Positions 1 to 7,539 of a stretch of 20,097 nt of DNA are shown here, piece by piece. Location of the stretch: the IMG/VR virus record IMGVR_UViG_3300045769_000015, positions 1 through 20,097 of that record; one strand, given 5' to 3'. How positions within the stretch are numbered: position 1 is the stretch's first letter; each line of letters begins with the position of its first letter. Below the pieces are notes generated by a model, which was not told where the DNA came from, ran no database searches, and saw nothing but the letters and a program-made list of their open reading frames with translations. A program made the translations under genes and the position numbers. Source of the stretch: a virus.

Positions 1-1176
1 TTCGGGAGCCAGGGACGGCAGGTCCGCAAGTCGGTCGCGCCCAGGTTGCGGTTCATCGCCCGGTCCCGCGGGTCCGGGCGCGCGTTCACCTGCGACGCGT
101 TGTTCTACGACGAGGCGATGATCCTGTCGGCGGAGCAGGTCGGAGCGTCGCTGCCGACTTTGAGCGCCGTCCCGAACCCGCAGGTCTGGTATACAGCCTC
201 GGCGGGGATGCAGGACTCCACCCAGCTCGACGCGGTCCGCAAACGGGGCCTGGCCGGCACGTCATCCGCGCTGGTCTGGCTGGAATGGTCGATCGACCCG
301 CACAACGACATGTGCGACCTGATGACCTGCACCCGGCACGACAACCCCGCCGACCCCGCGTCGTGGGCGAAAGCGAACCCCGCGCTCGGCACCCGGATCT
401 CGCTGGAGCATGTCCAGCGGGAAATGGAAGGCATGCCGGCGAGGGAGTTCGCCCGGGAACGTCTCGGGGTCGGTGACTGGCCCCCCGACGAGCTCGGGTG
501 GGCGGTGATCCCCGAGCAGGTGTGGGACGACTGCCTGATAGAAGCCCCGCCCGTGCCGTCCCGGATCGCGGTCGCCGCGGACGTCACCCCCGACCAGTCG
601 ACCGGCGCCCTGGCGATCGCCGGGATCATCGACGTCCCCTCACCCGCCGGGAAGATCCGCCGGACCCTCGTCGAGATCGGGCAGGACACCGGCGGGCGGC
701 AGGACCACCGGGCCGGCACCGACTGGATGGTCCCCCGGCTGAAAGAACTGAAATCCCGGCACCGGGTCGCCGCGGTCATCGTGGACCGGCAGTCCCCCGC
801 CGCGGTGCTGATGACCGCGCTGGAAGAAGCCGGGATCGACGTGATCACCCCGGCGACCGGGGAAGTCGCGCAGGCGTTCGCCCAGTTCTACGCCGGCACC
901 GCGAAAGGCTCCCTCGCGCACCTCGGGCAGCCCGACCTCCGCAAGGCCGTCGCCGGCGGCGCGCGGCGGGAAATCGGCGACGGGCTGTACTCCTGGACCC
1001 GCAAGGCCACCACGGTGGACATCTCCCCGCTGTGCGCGGCGACGCTCGCCGCGTGGGGAGCAGGCAAATACGGGAGGCCGTATGACGTTCTCAAGTCGAT
1101 CGGCGGTGTCAGCGACGACACCCCCGAAAACCCCGGCGGCGGGTACGCCCCGGAGGGCGACCCTGGCGAACCCTGA
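1..1176 (+). CDS. Phage terminase large subunit, 5'-truncated by the window edge
   Basis: This is the ATPase/nuclease motor that packages phage DNA into the prohead and cuts the concatemer. The frame is open from base 1, so the N-terminus and Walker A lie outside the window. Visible codons 35-39 give the Walker B motif, LFYDEAM, with Asp37 and Glu38. From about codon 185 an RNase H-like nuclease domain follows. Its three likely metal-binding acids are Asp194 (VAADVTPDQS), Asp262 (AVIVDRQSP) and Asp340 (TTVDISPLCAATLAAW), spaced as expected for the family. The end, after GKYGRPYDVL, is a short Gly/Pro-rich tail. It heads the structural gene block and overlaps the next small gene. An internal TTG at 46 is not a credible start because the conserved frame continues upstream of it. 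The family call is very secure; the packaging type (cos or pac) cannot be told. Confidence 0.95.
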   Translation, partial: FGSQGRQVRKSVAPRLRFIARSRGSGRAFTCDALFYDEAMILSAEQVGASLPTLSAVPNPQVWYTASAGMQDSTQLDAVRKRGLAGTSSALVWLEWSIDPHNDMCDLMTCTRHDNPADPASWAKANPALGTRISLEHVQREMEGMPAREFARERLGVGDWPPDELGWAVIPEQVWDDCLIEAPPVPSRIAVAADVTPDQSTGALAIAGIIDVPSPAGKIRRTLVEIGQDTGGRQDHRAGTDWMVPRLKELKSRHRVAAVIVDRQSPAAVLMTALEEAGIDVITPATGEVAQAFAQFYAGTAKGSLAHLGQPDLRKAVAGGARREIGDGLYSWTRKATTVDISPLCAATLAAWGAGKYGRPYDVLKSIGGVSDDTPENPGGGYAPEGDPGEP

Positions 1177-1333
1177 CGGGTGGGCCCGGCAGCCCGGCGC
1201 CCGCCACACCGACCCGCCCCGCCGGGTCCCCATCGCGCTGCTCGACATGCCCGCCGCGACCCCGCCCGCCCGGCAGGTCCGGCTCGGGAAAGCCGCCCGC
1301 GGGATCGCGCCGGTCACCCGGGACGACTGGTGA
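1082..1333 (+). CDS. Small hypothetical phage protein
   Basis: I do not recognise this gene. It encodes a basic, Pro/Arg-rich protein of about 83 residues overlapping the terminase 3' end. Two starts are possible. ATG 1082 has GGGAGG four bases upstream but codes a low-complexity N-terminus in the shadow of the terminase. A CTG at 1163 has GGAGGG (1152-1157) five bases upstream and starts where the sequence looks more protein-like (LANPDGWARQPGARHTDPPR). The C-terminal half, with VPIALLDMPA and a final VTRDDW, has normal codon bias for this genome. Its stop TGA overlaps the following GTG start in a GTGA arrangement, which suggests translational coupling. No membrane segment or metal site is visible. 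Confidence 0.5.
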   Translation: MTFSSRSAVSATTPPKTPAAGTPRRATLANPDGWARQPGARHTDPPRRVPIALLDMPAATPPARQVRLGKAARGIAPVTRDDW

Positions 1334-1527
1334 GCGCCGAGACCGACGCCGAACGCGCCTACCTCGCGTTCGCCGCCAAAACCGGATGGCAGAACGAGCA
1401 GGGCCTGCCGATGCCCGCCTGGCAGGACCTGACCCCGCAGGTCCGCGGCGGGTGGATCGCCGCGGCGGCCGCGGGACGCGGCGGGCCCGCCCCCGCCGAA
1501 GCGCGGGCACCCGAAGAACGACGCTGA
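1330..1527 (+). CDS. Small hypothetical phage protein, 65 aa
   Basis: I chose GTG 1330 because it overlaps the previous stop (GTGA) and because reading upstream in this frame gives Arg/Pro-rich noise. The product starts VSAETDAERAYLAFAAKTGW and continues with PAWQDLTPQVRGGWIAAAAA. That pattern (acidic start, aromatic helix, then a LTPQVRGGW helix) looks like a small helical domain, followed by a disordered Ala/Pro/Arg tail. Similar short proteins with a W..L.P..R..W pattern are common between packaging and head genes in actinophages, where their role is not established. The function is unknown. Confidence 0.55.
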   Translation: MSAETDAERAYLAFAAKTGWQNEQGLPMPAWQDLTPQVRGGWIAAAAAGRGGPAPAEARAPEERR

Positions 1528-1563
1528 CCCGGAGGGCAGCACGGACAGGAAGCAGACACGACG

Positions 1564-1878
1564 TTGACGATCGCCGCTGAGCGCACCGCGCCGCACCGCA
1601 CCCGGCTGGACCCCGACACCATCGCCGCGATCACCGCCCAGGCCCGCCAGGCCAAACCGGGGCAGGCGGCCCTGTCGGTGATCGGCGGGCTGCTGTTCAC
1701 CGTCGGGTGGGTCATCGCGAAGGTCTTCGCGGTGCTGTGGCTGTCCGCCGCGTGGTGTTTCGCCGCGACCCGGATGGGCTGGCGGCAGGCCCGCGGGATC
1801 CCGCTGGACCAGCCGTCCGTCGAAGACGTCCTCGCCGAGAACATCCGGCTCCGCGCTGAGCTGTCCCGGGTCACCTGA
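1564..1878 (+). CDS. Small phage membrane protein, about 104 aa
   Basis: The function is unknown but the architecture is clear. A charged N-terminal stretch (about residues 1-35) is followed by a long hydrophobic region, residues about 36-68, containing SVIGGLLFTVGWVIAKVFAV. That fits one long or two short membrane segments. The C-terminus (LDQPSVEDVLAENIRLRAEL) is a likely short amphipathic helix or coiled coil on the soluble side. The start is TTG 1564, with a weak AGGAAG about 11 bases upstream; no better in-frame start is seen. Its place between terminase and portal genes does not define a role. It could act at the host membrane, but nothing in the sequence shows this. Confidence 0.6.
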   Translation: MTIAAERTAPHRTRLDPDTIAAITAQARQAKPGQAALSVIGGLLFTVGWVIAKVFAVLWLSAAWCFAATRMGWRQARGIPLDQPSVEDVLAENIRLRAELSRVT

Positions 1879-1910
1879 TGCCGCCCGGCGCAGCCCGGGC
1901 CCGCGGGATT

Positions 1911-1929
1911 CCTGGCCGGCCGGGCCAGG
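1911..1929 (+). terminator. GC-rich hairpin before the glycosyltransferase-like gene
   Basis: CCTGGCC (1911-1917) and GGCCAGG (1923-1929) form a perfect 7-bp stem with a 5-base loop. A second short palindrome, CCCGGCCGGCCGGG, follows around 1942-1955. There is no T-tract. It lies in the gap between the membrane protein and the next gene, whose GTG start has no visible Shine-Dalgarno site. It could be a terminator, an mRNA-stabilising structure or chance in GC-rich DNA. Confidence 0.3.
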
Positions 1930-1966
1930 CGGAGCAACCCCGCCCGGCCGGCCGGGTCCACCCGCG

Positions 1967-2785
1967 GTGACCCTCGCAGTCCGGCATTTCTACCACCTGT
2001 GCACCGACCGGGCGTGGGAAGACGTCGCCGCCGAGCACTGCGCGGCGCTCGCCGCCGCCGGGTGGCCCTACCCCGTCACCGTCGGGCTGATCGGCGACTC
2101 CGAAACCCGCGCCGAAGCGCGCGGCTGGTGGCGCGGCTGGTGCCGCGGGCAGGTCACCGTCACCGAGTTCCTCCAGGCCAACCGGGGATACGAAGAACAG
2201 ACCCTGTGGCACCTCCGCGAATGGGCCCGCGAACAGGACGGCCCCGCCGCCGTCCTGTACATGCACGCCAAGGGCACCTACAACCGGATCCCGCTGAACC
2301 ACCGGTGGCGCCGGCAGATGACCGAGGCGCTGCTGTCCGACTGGCCCCGCTGCCTGGATGAGCTCACCGCCGGCGACTACGACGTGATCGGTCCTTACTG
2401 GGTCACCCCCGGCCAGTACCCCGGCGTTCCCGCCCCGCACTTCTCCGGGAACTTCTGGGTCGCCTCAGCCGCCTACCTCGCGGACCTGCCGGAGCCGCTG
2501 TGGAAAGGGTCCCGGTTCGACGCGGAAATCTGGATCGGGCTCGGCCAGCCGCGGATCCGGAACCTGCTTCCCGGCTGGCCCCCCGACATCGACGCTCTCC
2601 CCCCCGCCGCGCCGGAAGATCAGCCTGAACTGGCCCTCGCCGCGGATGTTTCGCCGGCGTTAGCCGCTGCGGCCAGGATCGCCCGGGCGGTGTCCTCGGG
2701 GACACCTGTGATGTCCGCCAGGACCTCAACGGGGTTGGTGTCCAGGAACGCGAAGACGGTCAGGGTGGCGCCGACGGCGCGGTAG
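1967..2785 (+). CDS. Glycosyltransferase-like protein
   Basis: This resembles a family of viral and bacterial nucleotide-sugar transferase-like proteins. I recognise it by spaced motifs: VLYMHAKGTYNR around residues 99-110, a helix with WRRQMTEALL, then DYDVIGPYW, HFSGNFWVA (about 160) and RFDAEIWIGLG (about 185-195). The last two resemble the acceptor/active-site segment of that family. Such enzymes usually work in the cytoplasm on glycans or glycoproteins. It begins at GTG 1967 with no clear ribosome site. The conserved part ends near residue 205. The last 55 or so residues (from about base 2620) have poor codon bias and lie opposite a better minus-strand coding signal, so the original stop was probably lost or the tail is a read-through extension. 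It sits between terminase and portal, away from the main glycan cassette. Donor and acceptor are unknown. Confidence 0.7.
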   Translation: MTLAVRHFYHLCTDRAWEDVAAEHCAALAAAGWPYPVTVGLIGDSETRAEARGWWRGWCRGQVTVTEFLQANRGYEEQTLWHLREWAREQDGPAAVLYMHAKGTYNRIPLNHRWRRQMTEALLSDWPRCLDELTAGDYDVIGPYWVTPGQYPGVPAPHFSGNFWVASAAYLADLPEPLWKGSRFDAEIWIGLGQPRIRNLLPGWPPDIDALPPAAPEDQPELALAADVSPALAAAARIARAVSSGTPVMSARTSTGLVSRNAKTVRVAPTAR

Positions 2786-2829
2786 TCGGCACCGGTCTCA
2801 AGCTGCGGGGAGGTGATTGCCGTATGAAT
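2620..2829 (-). pseudogene. Minus-strand coding fragment without a start codon
   Basis: The minus strand from about 2820 down to the TGA at 2622-2620 encodes a convincing protein fragment. It reads ITSPQLETGADYRAVGATL, then VFAFLDTNPVEVLADITG, then VPEDTARAILAAAANAG. The third codon positions are nearly all C or G, unlike the + strand read across the same bases. The second half (VLADITGVPEDTARAIL) could be a small helix-turn-helix. There is no ATG, GTG or TTG in the frame, and a TAG stands just upstream at 2832-2830. Only ATT 2829 or ATC 2817 could start it, with no Shine-Dalgarno site. I therefore call it a 5'-truncated remnant, though a rare-start gene cannot be excluded. It lies tail-to-tail over the 3' end of the glycosyltransferase-like gene. 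Confidence 0.5.
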
Positions 2830-2846
2830 CTAGTAGGTCGGATAAA
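2817..2846 (+). promoter_or_regulatory. Possible sigma-70-like promoter for the portal operon
   Basis: TTGCCG (2817-2822) and GATAAA (2841-2846) are separated by 18 bases in the most AT-rich stretch nearby, 40 bases upstream of the portal start. The fit to the -35 and -10 consensus is moderate. The gap between genes and the loss of the usual gene overlap here support a new transcription start, but this is only pattern matching. Confidence 0.28.
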
Positions 2847-2885
2847 CGCTGAGGTCAGGACGCTCGGAGGGGTGCCCTGGATGCC

Positions 2886-4595
2886 TTGGGCAAACCCTTA
2901 CTGGAAATTTTTAACCTGGGGGGGCCGGCTCACCCGTCGCAGCAGGTGCAGGGCGCTGAGCGGGTCCTGGGCCTGGCGGCGGTGTACTCCGCGGTGCGGT
3001 ACATCGCTGACGCGGTGGCGTCGCTGCCGATCCTGGTGTACCGCACGGGGCGGAACGGCGAGCCGGTCAAGGTGCCGTATTCCCCGTTCCTGACCCAGCC
3101 GGGGGTGGCGGGCACCGCGTACGACTGGAAGTTCACGTGCATGTCCTCGGCGCTGCTGTGGGGCAACGCGTGGGGGCTGATCACGTCCCGGTCCGGTTTG
3201 ACCGCCCCGAACGGCCTGGGTTACCCCACGTCGGTGGAGTGGCTGCCGCCGGACCGGGTGTCGGTGCAGGACGACGAGCAGCAGCCGGAGAACCCGATGC
3301 GCGCCCGGGTGTACTACAACGGCGCGATCATGAACCGGGACAACCTGGTCCACGTGCGGGCGTTCCCGGTCGCGGGGAAGCTCGAGGGGATCTCCCCGAT
3401 GCGCGCGTTCGCGACGCTGTACGCGCAGGGCCTGTCGGCGCTGGATTACTCCGCTGAGTGGTTCCGGAACGGCGGGTTCCCGCCGGGGGTGTTCAAGAAC
3501 CAGACCGAGGAAGTCGACGCTGAGCAGTCGCGGGAGATCCGGCGGATGCTCACCGACGTGCTGCGCGCCCGGCAGCCGCTGGTGATCGGGAAGGACTGGG
3601 AGTACACCGCGATCAACGTGCCGCCGAACGAGGCGGTGTTCGTGCAGGCGATGCAGCTGAACGCGACGCAGGTCGCGGCGATCTACGGGCTGCCGGCGGA
3701 GAAGGTCGGCGGTACCCGCGGGTCTTCTCTCACGTACTCGACCGTGGTCCAGGAGACCATCAGCCTGATCACGGACACGCTGCGGCCGTGGCTGATGCGG
3801 CTGGAGGACCTGTTCACCCAGCTGCTGCCCGGCCCGCAGTACGCCAAGTTCGACACCGACTCGCTGCTGAAAACCGACTTGAAGACCCGCAACGAGATCT
3901 GGGAGATCCAGCGGAACATGGGCACCCGGACCGCGGATGAGCTCCGCGCGTACGACGACCTGCCGCCGCTGCCGGACGGGGTCGGCGCGGAGACCATCCC
4001 GCTGTCGATCGCGGAGCGGATGGCGGCGTCGGCGCGGGCGATCCCGAAGTCGATGATCGGGCAGCTGGTCCTGGAAACCGAGATCGCCGCGCAGCTCCTG
4101 GAGAAACTCCAGAAGGAAGGCCTCACCTCCGCGCCGGTGCCGGGGGTCCCGCCGATCCCGATGAGCCCGGAGTCCTACCTGGGGCATCAGGTCACCCTGG
4201 CGCGGATGTTCCCCGACGGGCAGAAAGAAGTCCGGGCGACCGGCTCGGACCGGGACCGCGCCGCCCGCCACATCCGCGCGGCGTGCGCCGCCGGGTGCCT
4301 GGACCCCGACGAGCAGGACACCCGGGTCAGTAACGCCCTCAAGGCCGGCACGACCCGCGGGCAGCTGAACGAGCTGACCGCGGACCTGCCCCCTGAAAAC
4401 GAGCTCGCCACTACCGCCGGTGGTGGCGTCAACGGCAGCAGCAGCCGGGCTGGGGATAAGCCGCGTCCCCTGTTCGGCCCGGCGGCCCTCGCGCTCCTGC
4501 ACGCACGGAGCATCGACATCGGCAACACGGCGGAGCCACCCCTGGCCGCCATGAACGGAAAGGACAGCGGCAGTGGCAGTCATCTCCACCACTGA
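2886..4595 (+). CDS. Phage portal protein (HK97/SPP1-type)
   Basis: The portal forms the dodecameric ring at the capsid vertex through which DNA passes. The family is shown by GLAAVYSAVRYIADAVASLP near residues 30-49, WLPPDRVSVQDD, the YSAEWFRNGGFPPGVFK segment, and LPAEKVGGTRGSSLTYSTVV followed by RPWLMRLEDLFTQLL. About 569 residues is slightly long for the family because of a C-terminal extension with a disordered Gly/Ser patch and the motif PRPLFGP (526-532). The start is uncertain: TTG 2886 is in frame but 13 bases from GGAGGGG (2866-2872), while ATG 2881, with ideal 8-base spacing, is in another frame that would need a shift at a run of seven G (2918-2924). The 3' end overlaps the protease start by 23 bases, implying coupling. 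Confidence 0.93.
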   Translation: MGKPLLEIFNLGGPAHPSQQVQGAERVLGLAAVYSAVRYIADAVASLPILVYRTGRNGEPVKVPYSPFLTQPGVAGTAYDWKFTCMSSALLWGNAWGLITSRSGLTAPNGLGYPTSVEWLPPDRVSVQDDEQQPENPMRARVYYNGAIMNRDNLVHVRAFPVAGKLEGISPMRAFATLYAQGLSALDYSAEWFRNGGFPPGVFKNQTEEVDAEQSREIRRMLTDVLRARQPLVIGKDWEYTAINVPPNEAVFVQAMQLNATQVAAIYGLPAEKVGGTRGSSLTYSTVVQETISLITDTLRPWLMRLEDLFTQLLPGPQYAKFDTDSLLKTDLKTRNEIWEIQRNMGTRTADELRAYDDLPPLPDGVGAETIPLSIAERMAASARAIPKSMIGQLVLETEIAAQLLEKLQKEGLTSAPVPGVPPIPMSPESYLGHQVTLARMFPDGQKEVRATGSDRDRAARHIRAACAAGCLDPDEQDTRVSNALKAGTTRGQLNELTADLPPENELATTAGGGVNGSSSRAGDKPRPLFGPAALALLHARSIDIGNTAEPPLAAMNGKDSGSGSHLHH

Positions 4596-5595
4596 GGCCA
4601 ACGAGCTCCCGGACAGTGCGTTCGCGTGGATCGAGCCTGGCGGCACCAAGGACAGCGGAGGCCGGACGGTACCCCGGTCGCTGCGGCATTTCCCCATCAT
4701 GGACGCCGCACATGTCAGGAATGCCCTGGCCAGGGCCCCGCAGTCCCCGCACGGGGACAAGGCCATGCCGAAGATCATGGCGGCGGCGAAGAAGTTCAAC
4801 ATCCACGTCGGGGAGCATTCCATTCCCGGCGACGAGGAATCCCGCGAGCTGCGGGTGAGCTCGGTGTACCGGAACTTCGACCGGGCGCTGGAAATCCGCA
4901 AGGACGGCGAAGCCGCGTGGATCGGCGGGTACGCGTCGGTGTTCATGCCGCGGATGTCGCGGAACCTCGGCGGGTTCGTCGAGCGGGTCGCGCCGTACGC
5001 GTTCGACGAGATGCGGACCTCGGGCTGGCGGGACGCGCTCGGCGCGGGTGTCGTGTGCCGGTACAACCATGACTCGAACATGGTGCTGGGCACGACGCAG
5101 GCGAACACGCTGCGGCTCAACACCGACCAGATCGGGCTGGACTACGCGGTGCTCCCGCCGCCGTCCCGCACCGATATCACCGAGCTGGTGCAGCGCGGCG
5201 ACATCCGGCATTCCTCGTTCGCGTTCCGGGTCCAGCCCGGCGGGGACGAGTGGGACGTCACCGAACAGAATTTCCCCAGGCGTACCTTGCATAACATCGA
5301 GCTGGTCGACGTCGCGCCGGTCCTGTCGCCGGGGTATCCCGACGCGACCGCCGCGGTCCGCGCGACCAACGCCGCGCTGCGGTCGCTGGCGAACTGGGCG
5401 CAGGCCTCGGTCGATGAGATCCGCAAGCTCGCCGAGGACGACGAGCTGCGGCGCCTGTTCACCCGCACCGACCAGAAGACCGCCCGGGACAAGACCCTCG
5501 GCGTCACCCGGCCCGCGCCGCGGACGCTGTTCGGTCCGCAGGCTGCGGCGATGCTACTGGTCCGCAAGCAAGACCCGTATGATGAAGGTGCGTGA
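4573..5595 (+). CDS. HK97-type prohead protease (S78 family) with N-terminal accessory domain
   Basis: This serine protease matures the prohead, cutting the capsid delta domain, scaffold or portal. Residues 10-75 (LPDSAFAWIEPGG, PRSLRHFPIMDAAHVRNAL) form a small domain often found fused to, or near, such phage proteases. The protease domain follows from about 95. Likely catalytic residues are His166 in CRYNHDSN and Ser215 in RHSSFAFRVQP, with the usual D..GL.Y segment between them and ELVDVAPVLSPGYPDA after. The start GTG 4573 lies inside the portal gene. The C-terminus carries PRTLFGPQAAAMLL (316-329), strikingly like the portal C-terminus. About 150 bases without a gene follow before the capsid gene. 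Confidence 0.92.
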   Translation: MAVISTTEANELPDSAFAWIEPGGTKDSGGRTVPRSLRHFPIMDAAHVRNALARAPQSPHGDKAMPKIMAAAKKFNIHVGEHSIPGDEESRELRVSSVYRNFDRALEIRKDGEAAWIGGYASVFMPRMSRNLGGFVERVAPYAFDEMRTSGWRDALGAGVVCRYNHDSNMVLGTTQANTLRLNTDQIGLDYAVLPPPSRTDITELVQRGDIRHSSFAFRVQPGGDEWDVTEQNFPRRTLHNIELVDVAPVLSPGYPDATAAVRATNAALRSLANWAQASVDEIRKLAEDDELRRLFTRTDQKTARDKTLGVTRPAPRTLFGPQAAAMLLVRKQDPYDEGA

Positions 5596-5745
5596 GGAAC
5601 CTTCTGGGTTTCTCGCACAGCCCCCGGACGGTGCAGGCCGCACCGACCGGGAAGGCCGCAACCCCTGGCCGGCGAAGCCCGCCGGCTCCCGGCTGGAGCC
5701 CGCCGGATTCCTATCGGAACCCGGGCAACAGCCAGGAGGTTGCAG

Positions 5746-7047
5746 ATGCCCAGTGAAGTGACCAAGCGCTTGCGTGACCGTCGTCTGCAGGTGTGGGAAG
5801 AGTGCAAAGCCACCGCCGACACCGCAGCTGAGAACAACCGTGCTTTCACCGCCGAAGAGCAGGGCCGGTGGGAAGTTCTCAACGAAGAGATGGACACCTT
5901 GGACAAGCGGATCAAGGCGGCTCTCGACGCGGAGGTGCGGCAGCAGGAAGCCGATCAGGCGTTCAACCGGCTCCACACCAAGGACAAGGAAGCCGAAGGC
6001 CGCCAGAACAAGCCGCAGATCAAGCAGCTGAACGAGGAGATCCGCGCGTTCCTGCGCGGTGACGCCGGCGCGCCGAAGGTGATGGAGATCGCCCGGCCGG
6101 AGACCTCCGGGATCCAGTGGAACTACGGCCCGGTCCAGTACCGGACCCTGACCGGCCCCGGGTTCGCACCGTCCGCGCAGGGGACCGGCGCTGCGAACAT
6201 CATTCCGATTGACTTCTACGACCAGCTGATCAGCCACTTGATCCAGGTGTCGGGGATTCTCCAGGCCGGCCCGACCGTGCTGAACACCGCGGGCGGGGAA
6301 ACGCTCCAGATCCCGAAGACGACAGCACATTCGACTGCGGCGTCCGCCGCGCAGGCCGGTGCGCTCCCGACTTCGGATCCTGCCTTCGGCCTGGCAACTC
6401 TCTCCGCATACAAGTACGGGATCCTGCTCCAGGTCGCCCGGGAACTTCTGGACGACAGTGGTGTCGACCTGATCGGGTACCTCGCGATGCAGGCCGGCCG
6501 GGCCCTCGGGAACAAGTTCGGGTCCGACCTGATCACCGGGACCGGGACCGGGCAGCCCACCGGCCTGATCGGCGGGGGCCTGACCACCGTCGGGGTCACC
6601 GGGTCCACCACCGGGGTCGGCGGTGCCGCGCAGTATGCGGACCTTGTCAACCTCGAGTACTCCGTGATCGCTCCGTACCGTCAGTCCAGGTCGTGCTACT
6701 GGATGGCGGCGGACCAGACGATCGGGTCGTTCCGGCTGCTCACCGACAAGAACGGCCGGCCGATCTGGGAACCCTCCATGGTCCTCGGGTCCCCCGACAT
6801 GCTCCTCGGCAAGCCCCTCGTCGCGGACCCGTTCATGCCCGCCGTCGCGACCGGCGCGAAGTCCGTCGCGTTCGGGGACTTCTCCCAGTTCTTCGTCCGC
6901 ATCGTCGGCCCGGTCAGGTTCGAGCGTTCCGACGACTACCTCTTCGGATCCGATTTGGTGGCCTTCAGGGCTCTGATCAGGGGCGATGGCACCCTCGTGG
7001 ATACCGCGGGCGGCGCGATCAAGACATATCAGGGCAACGCCGCCTAA
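5746..7047 (+). CDS. Major capsid protein, HK97 fold
   Basis: This is the shell protein. I chose ATG 5746 because AGGAGG (5734-5739) stands six bases upstream; TTG 5740 touches that site. Residues 1 to about 100 are charged and predicted coiled coil (RRLQVWEECKATADTAAENN), the usual delta domain that acts as an internal scaffold and is cut by the protease. From about residue 120 the HK97 fold shows typical elements: IIPIDFYDQLISHLIQVSG, TLQIPKTTAHST, YGILLQVARELLDDSG, GRALGNKFGSDLITGTGTGQ and, near the end, FERSDDYLFGSDLVAFRAL. About 433 residues is normal for the family. The cleavage site is not obvious; the region around RAFLRGDAGAPKVMEIARP is a candidate. It lies directly downstream of the protease, the canonical order. 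Confidence 0.94.
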   Translation: MPSEVTKRLRDRRLQVWEECKATADTAAENNRAFTAEEQGRWEVLNEEMDTLDKRIKAALDAEVRQQEADQAFNRLHTKDKEAEGRQNKPQIKQLNEEIRAFLRGDAGAPKVMEIARPETSGIQWNYGPVQYRTLTGPGFAPSAQGTGAANIIPIDFYDQLISHLIQVSGILQAGPTVLNTAGGETLQIPKTTAHSTAASAAQAGALPTSDPAFGLATLSAYKYGILLQVARELLDDSGVDLIGYLAMQAGRALGNKFGSDLITGTGTGQPTGLIGGGLTTVGVTGSTTGVGGAAQYADLVNLEYSVIAPYRQSRSCYWMAADQTIGSFRLLTDKNGRPIWEPSMVLGSPDMLLGKPLVADPFMPAVATGAKSVAFGDFSQFFVRIVGPVRFERSDDYLFGSDLVAFRALIRGDGTLVDTAGGAIKTYQGNAA

Positions 7048-7146
7048 ATTGGGGCAAATCGGACTAACGGTTACGTGGCTGGCGTCCTCCCGGGGCAACC
7101 CGGGGGGATCCCCGCCGCGCCGGGAAACCGGTAATCCGGGAAACCA

Positions 7147-7181
7147 GCCCGCCTTCCCCCCGGACGGGAGGGAAGGCAGGC
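7147..7181 (+). terminator. Strong hairpin after the capsid gene, possible terminator
   Basis: GCCTTCCC (7151-7158) pairs with GGGAAGGC (7170-7177). The stem extends inward through CCC/GGG around one bulged A to a GGAC loop, and outward by GCC/GGC (7147-7149 with 7179-7181) after one mismatch. It lies in the 195-base gap after the capsid gene. No T-tract follows, which is not unusual in high-GC bacteria. It may lower transcription past the most highly expressed gene or protect the capsid mRNA end. Confidence 0.5.
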
Positions 7182-7242
7182 AGTCCGAGCAGCCGGGCCT
7201 GCACCCGGACCGCGCGCCGGTGACGTAACCGGGGAGTGCCTG

Positions 7243-7539
7243 ATGTGGATTAACGGCCGGGTGAGCGTGGGGACCGGCGCGACACCAATCACCGGGGTCC
7301 CCCGTTCGGGGCTGCTGGTGCGGGTGATCGGCGCGGGGACGGTGTACCTCGGCGGGTCCAGGGTCGCTGTCAGCGGTGAGGGCGGCGGGGGGCCGCTGGT
7401 CGCGGACGACGGGTGGGTGACCCTGCCGCCGCCGCCGCCGGCGACCAGCCAGCAGCTCGGTGTCCCCGAGGACCCCGCCACGCTGTTCGGCGTGGTCGCT
7501 GAGGGGACCGCCGAGCTGGCGTGGATGGCCGTCACTTAA
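7243..7539 (+). CDS. Small probable virion protein, 98 aa
   Basis: I do not recognise a named family. The protein is rich in Gly and Val with a beta-strand rhythm (INGRVSVGTGATPITGV, GLLVRVIGAGTVYLGG), a Pro run in the middle, and a final FGVVAEGTAELAWMAVT strand pair. That is consistent with a small beta-sandwich, such as a capsid decoration or head protein, and the position right after the capsid gene fits. ATG 7243 has GGGGAG a few bases upstream. Decoration is an inference from size, composition and place only. Confidence 0.6.
   Translation: MWINGRVSVGTGATPITGVPRSGLLVRVIGAGTVYLGGSRVAVSGEGGGGPLVADDGWVTLPPPPPATSQQLGVPEDPATLFGVVAEGTAELAWMAVT

Noticed and set aside
1180-1329. Upstream extension of the 1330-1527 gene to GTG 1180
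   Set aside because: The added 50 residues are Arg/Pro-rich out-of-frame readings of the gene before it; the GTGA overlap at 1330 is the better start.
2898-5123. A 741-codon minus-strand open frame across portal and protease
   Set aside because: It is antisense to two certain genes, has Arg/His/Pro-rich composition and no motif; stop codons are simply rare in this base composition.
5596-5745. Possible terminator or small gene between protease and capsid genes
   Set aside because: Only a 6-bp hairpin (GGCTCC 5684-5689 with GGAGCC 5695-5700) and Pro/Gly-rich frames without starts are seen; it is too weak to list as a feature.
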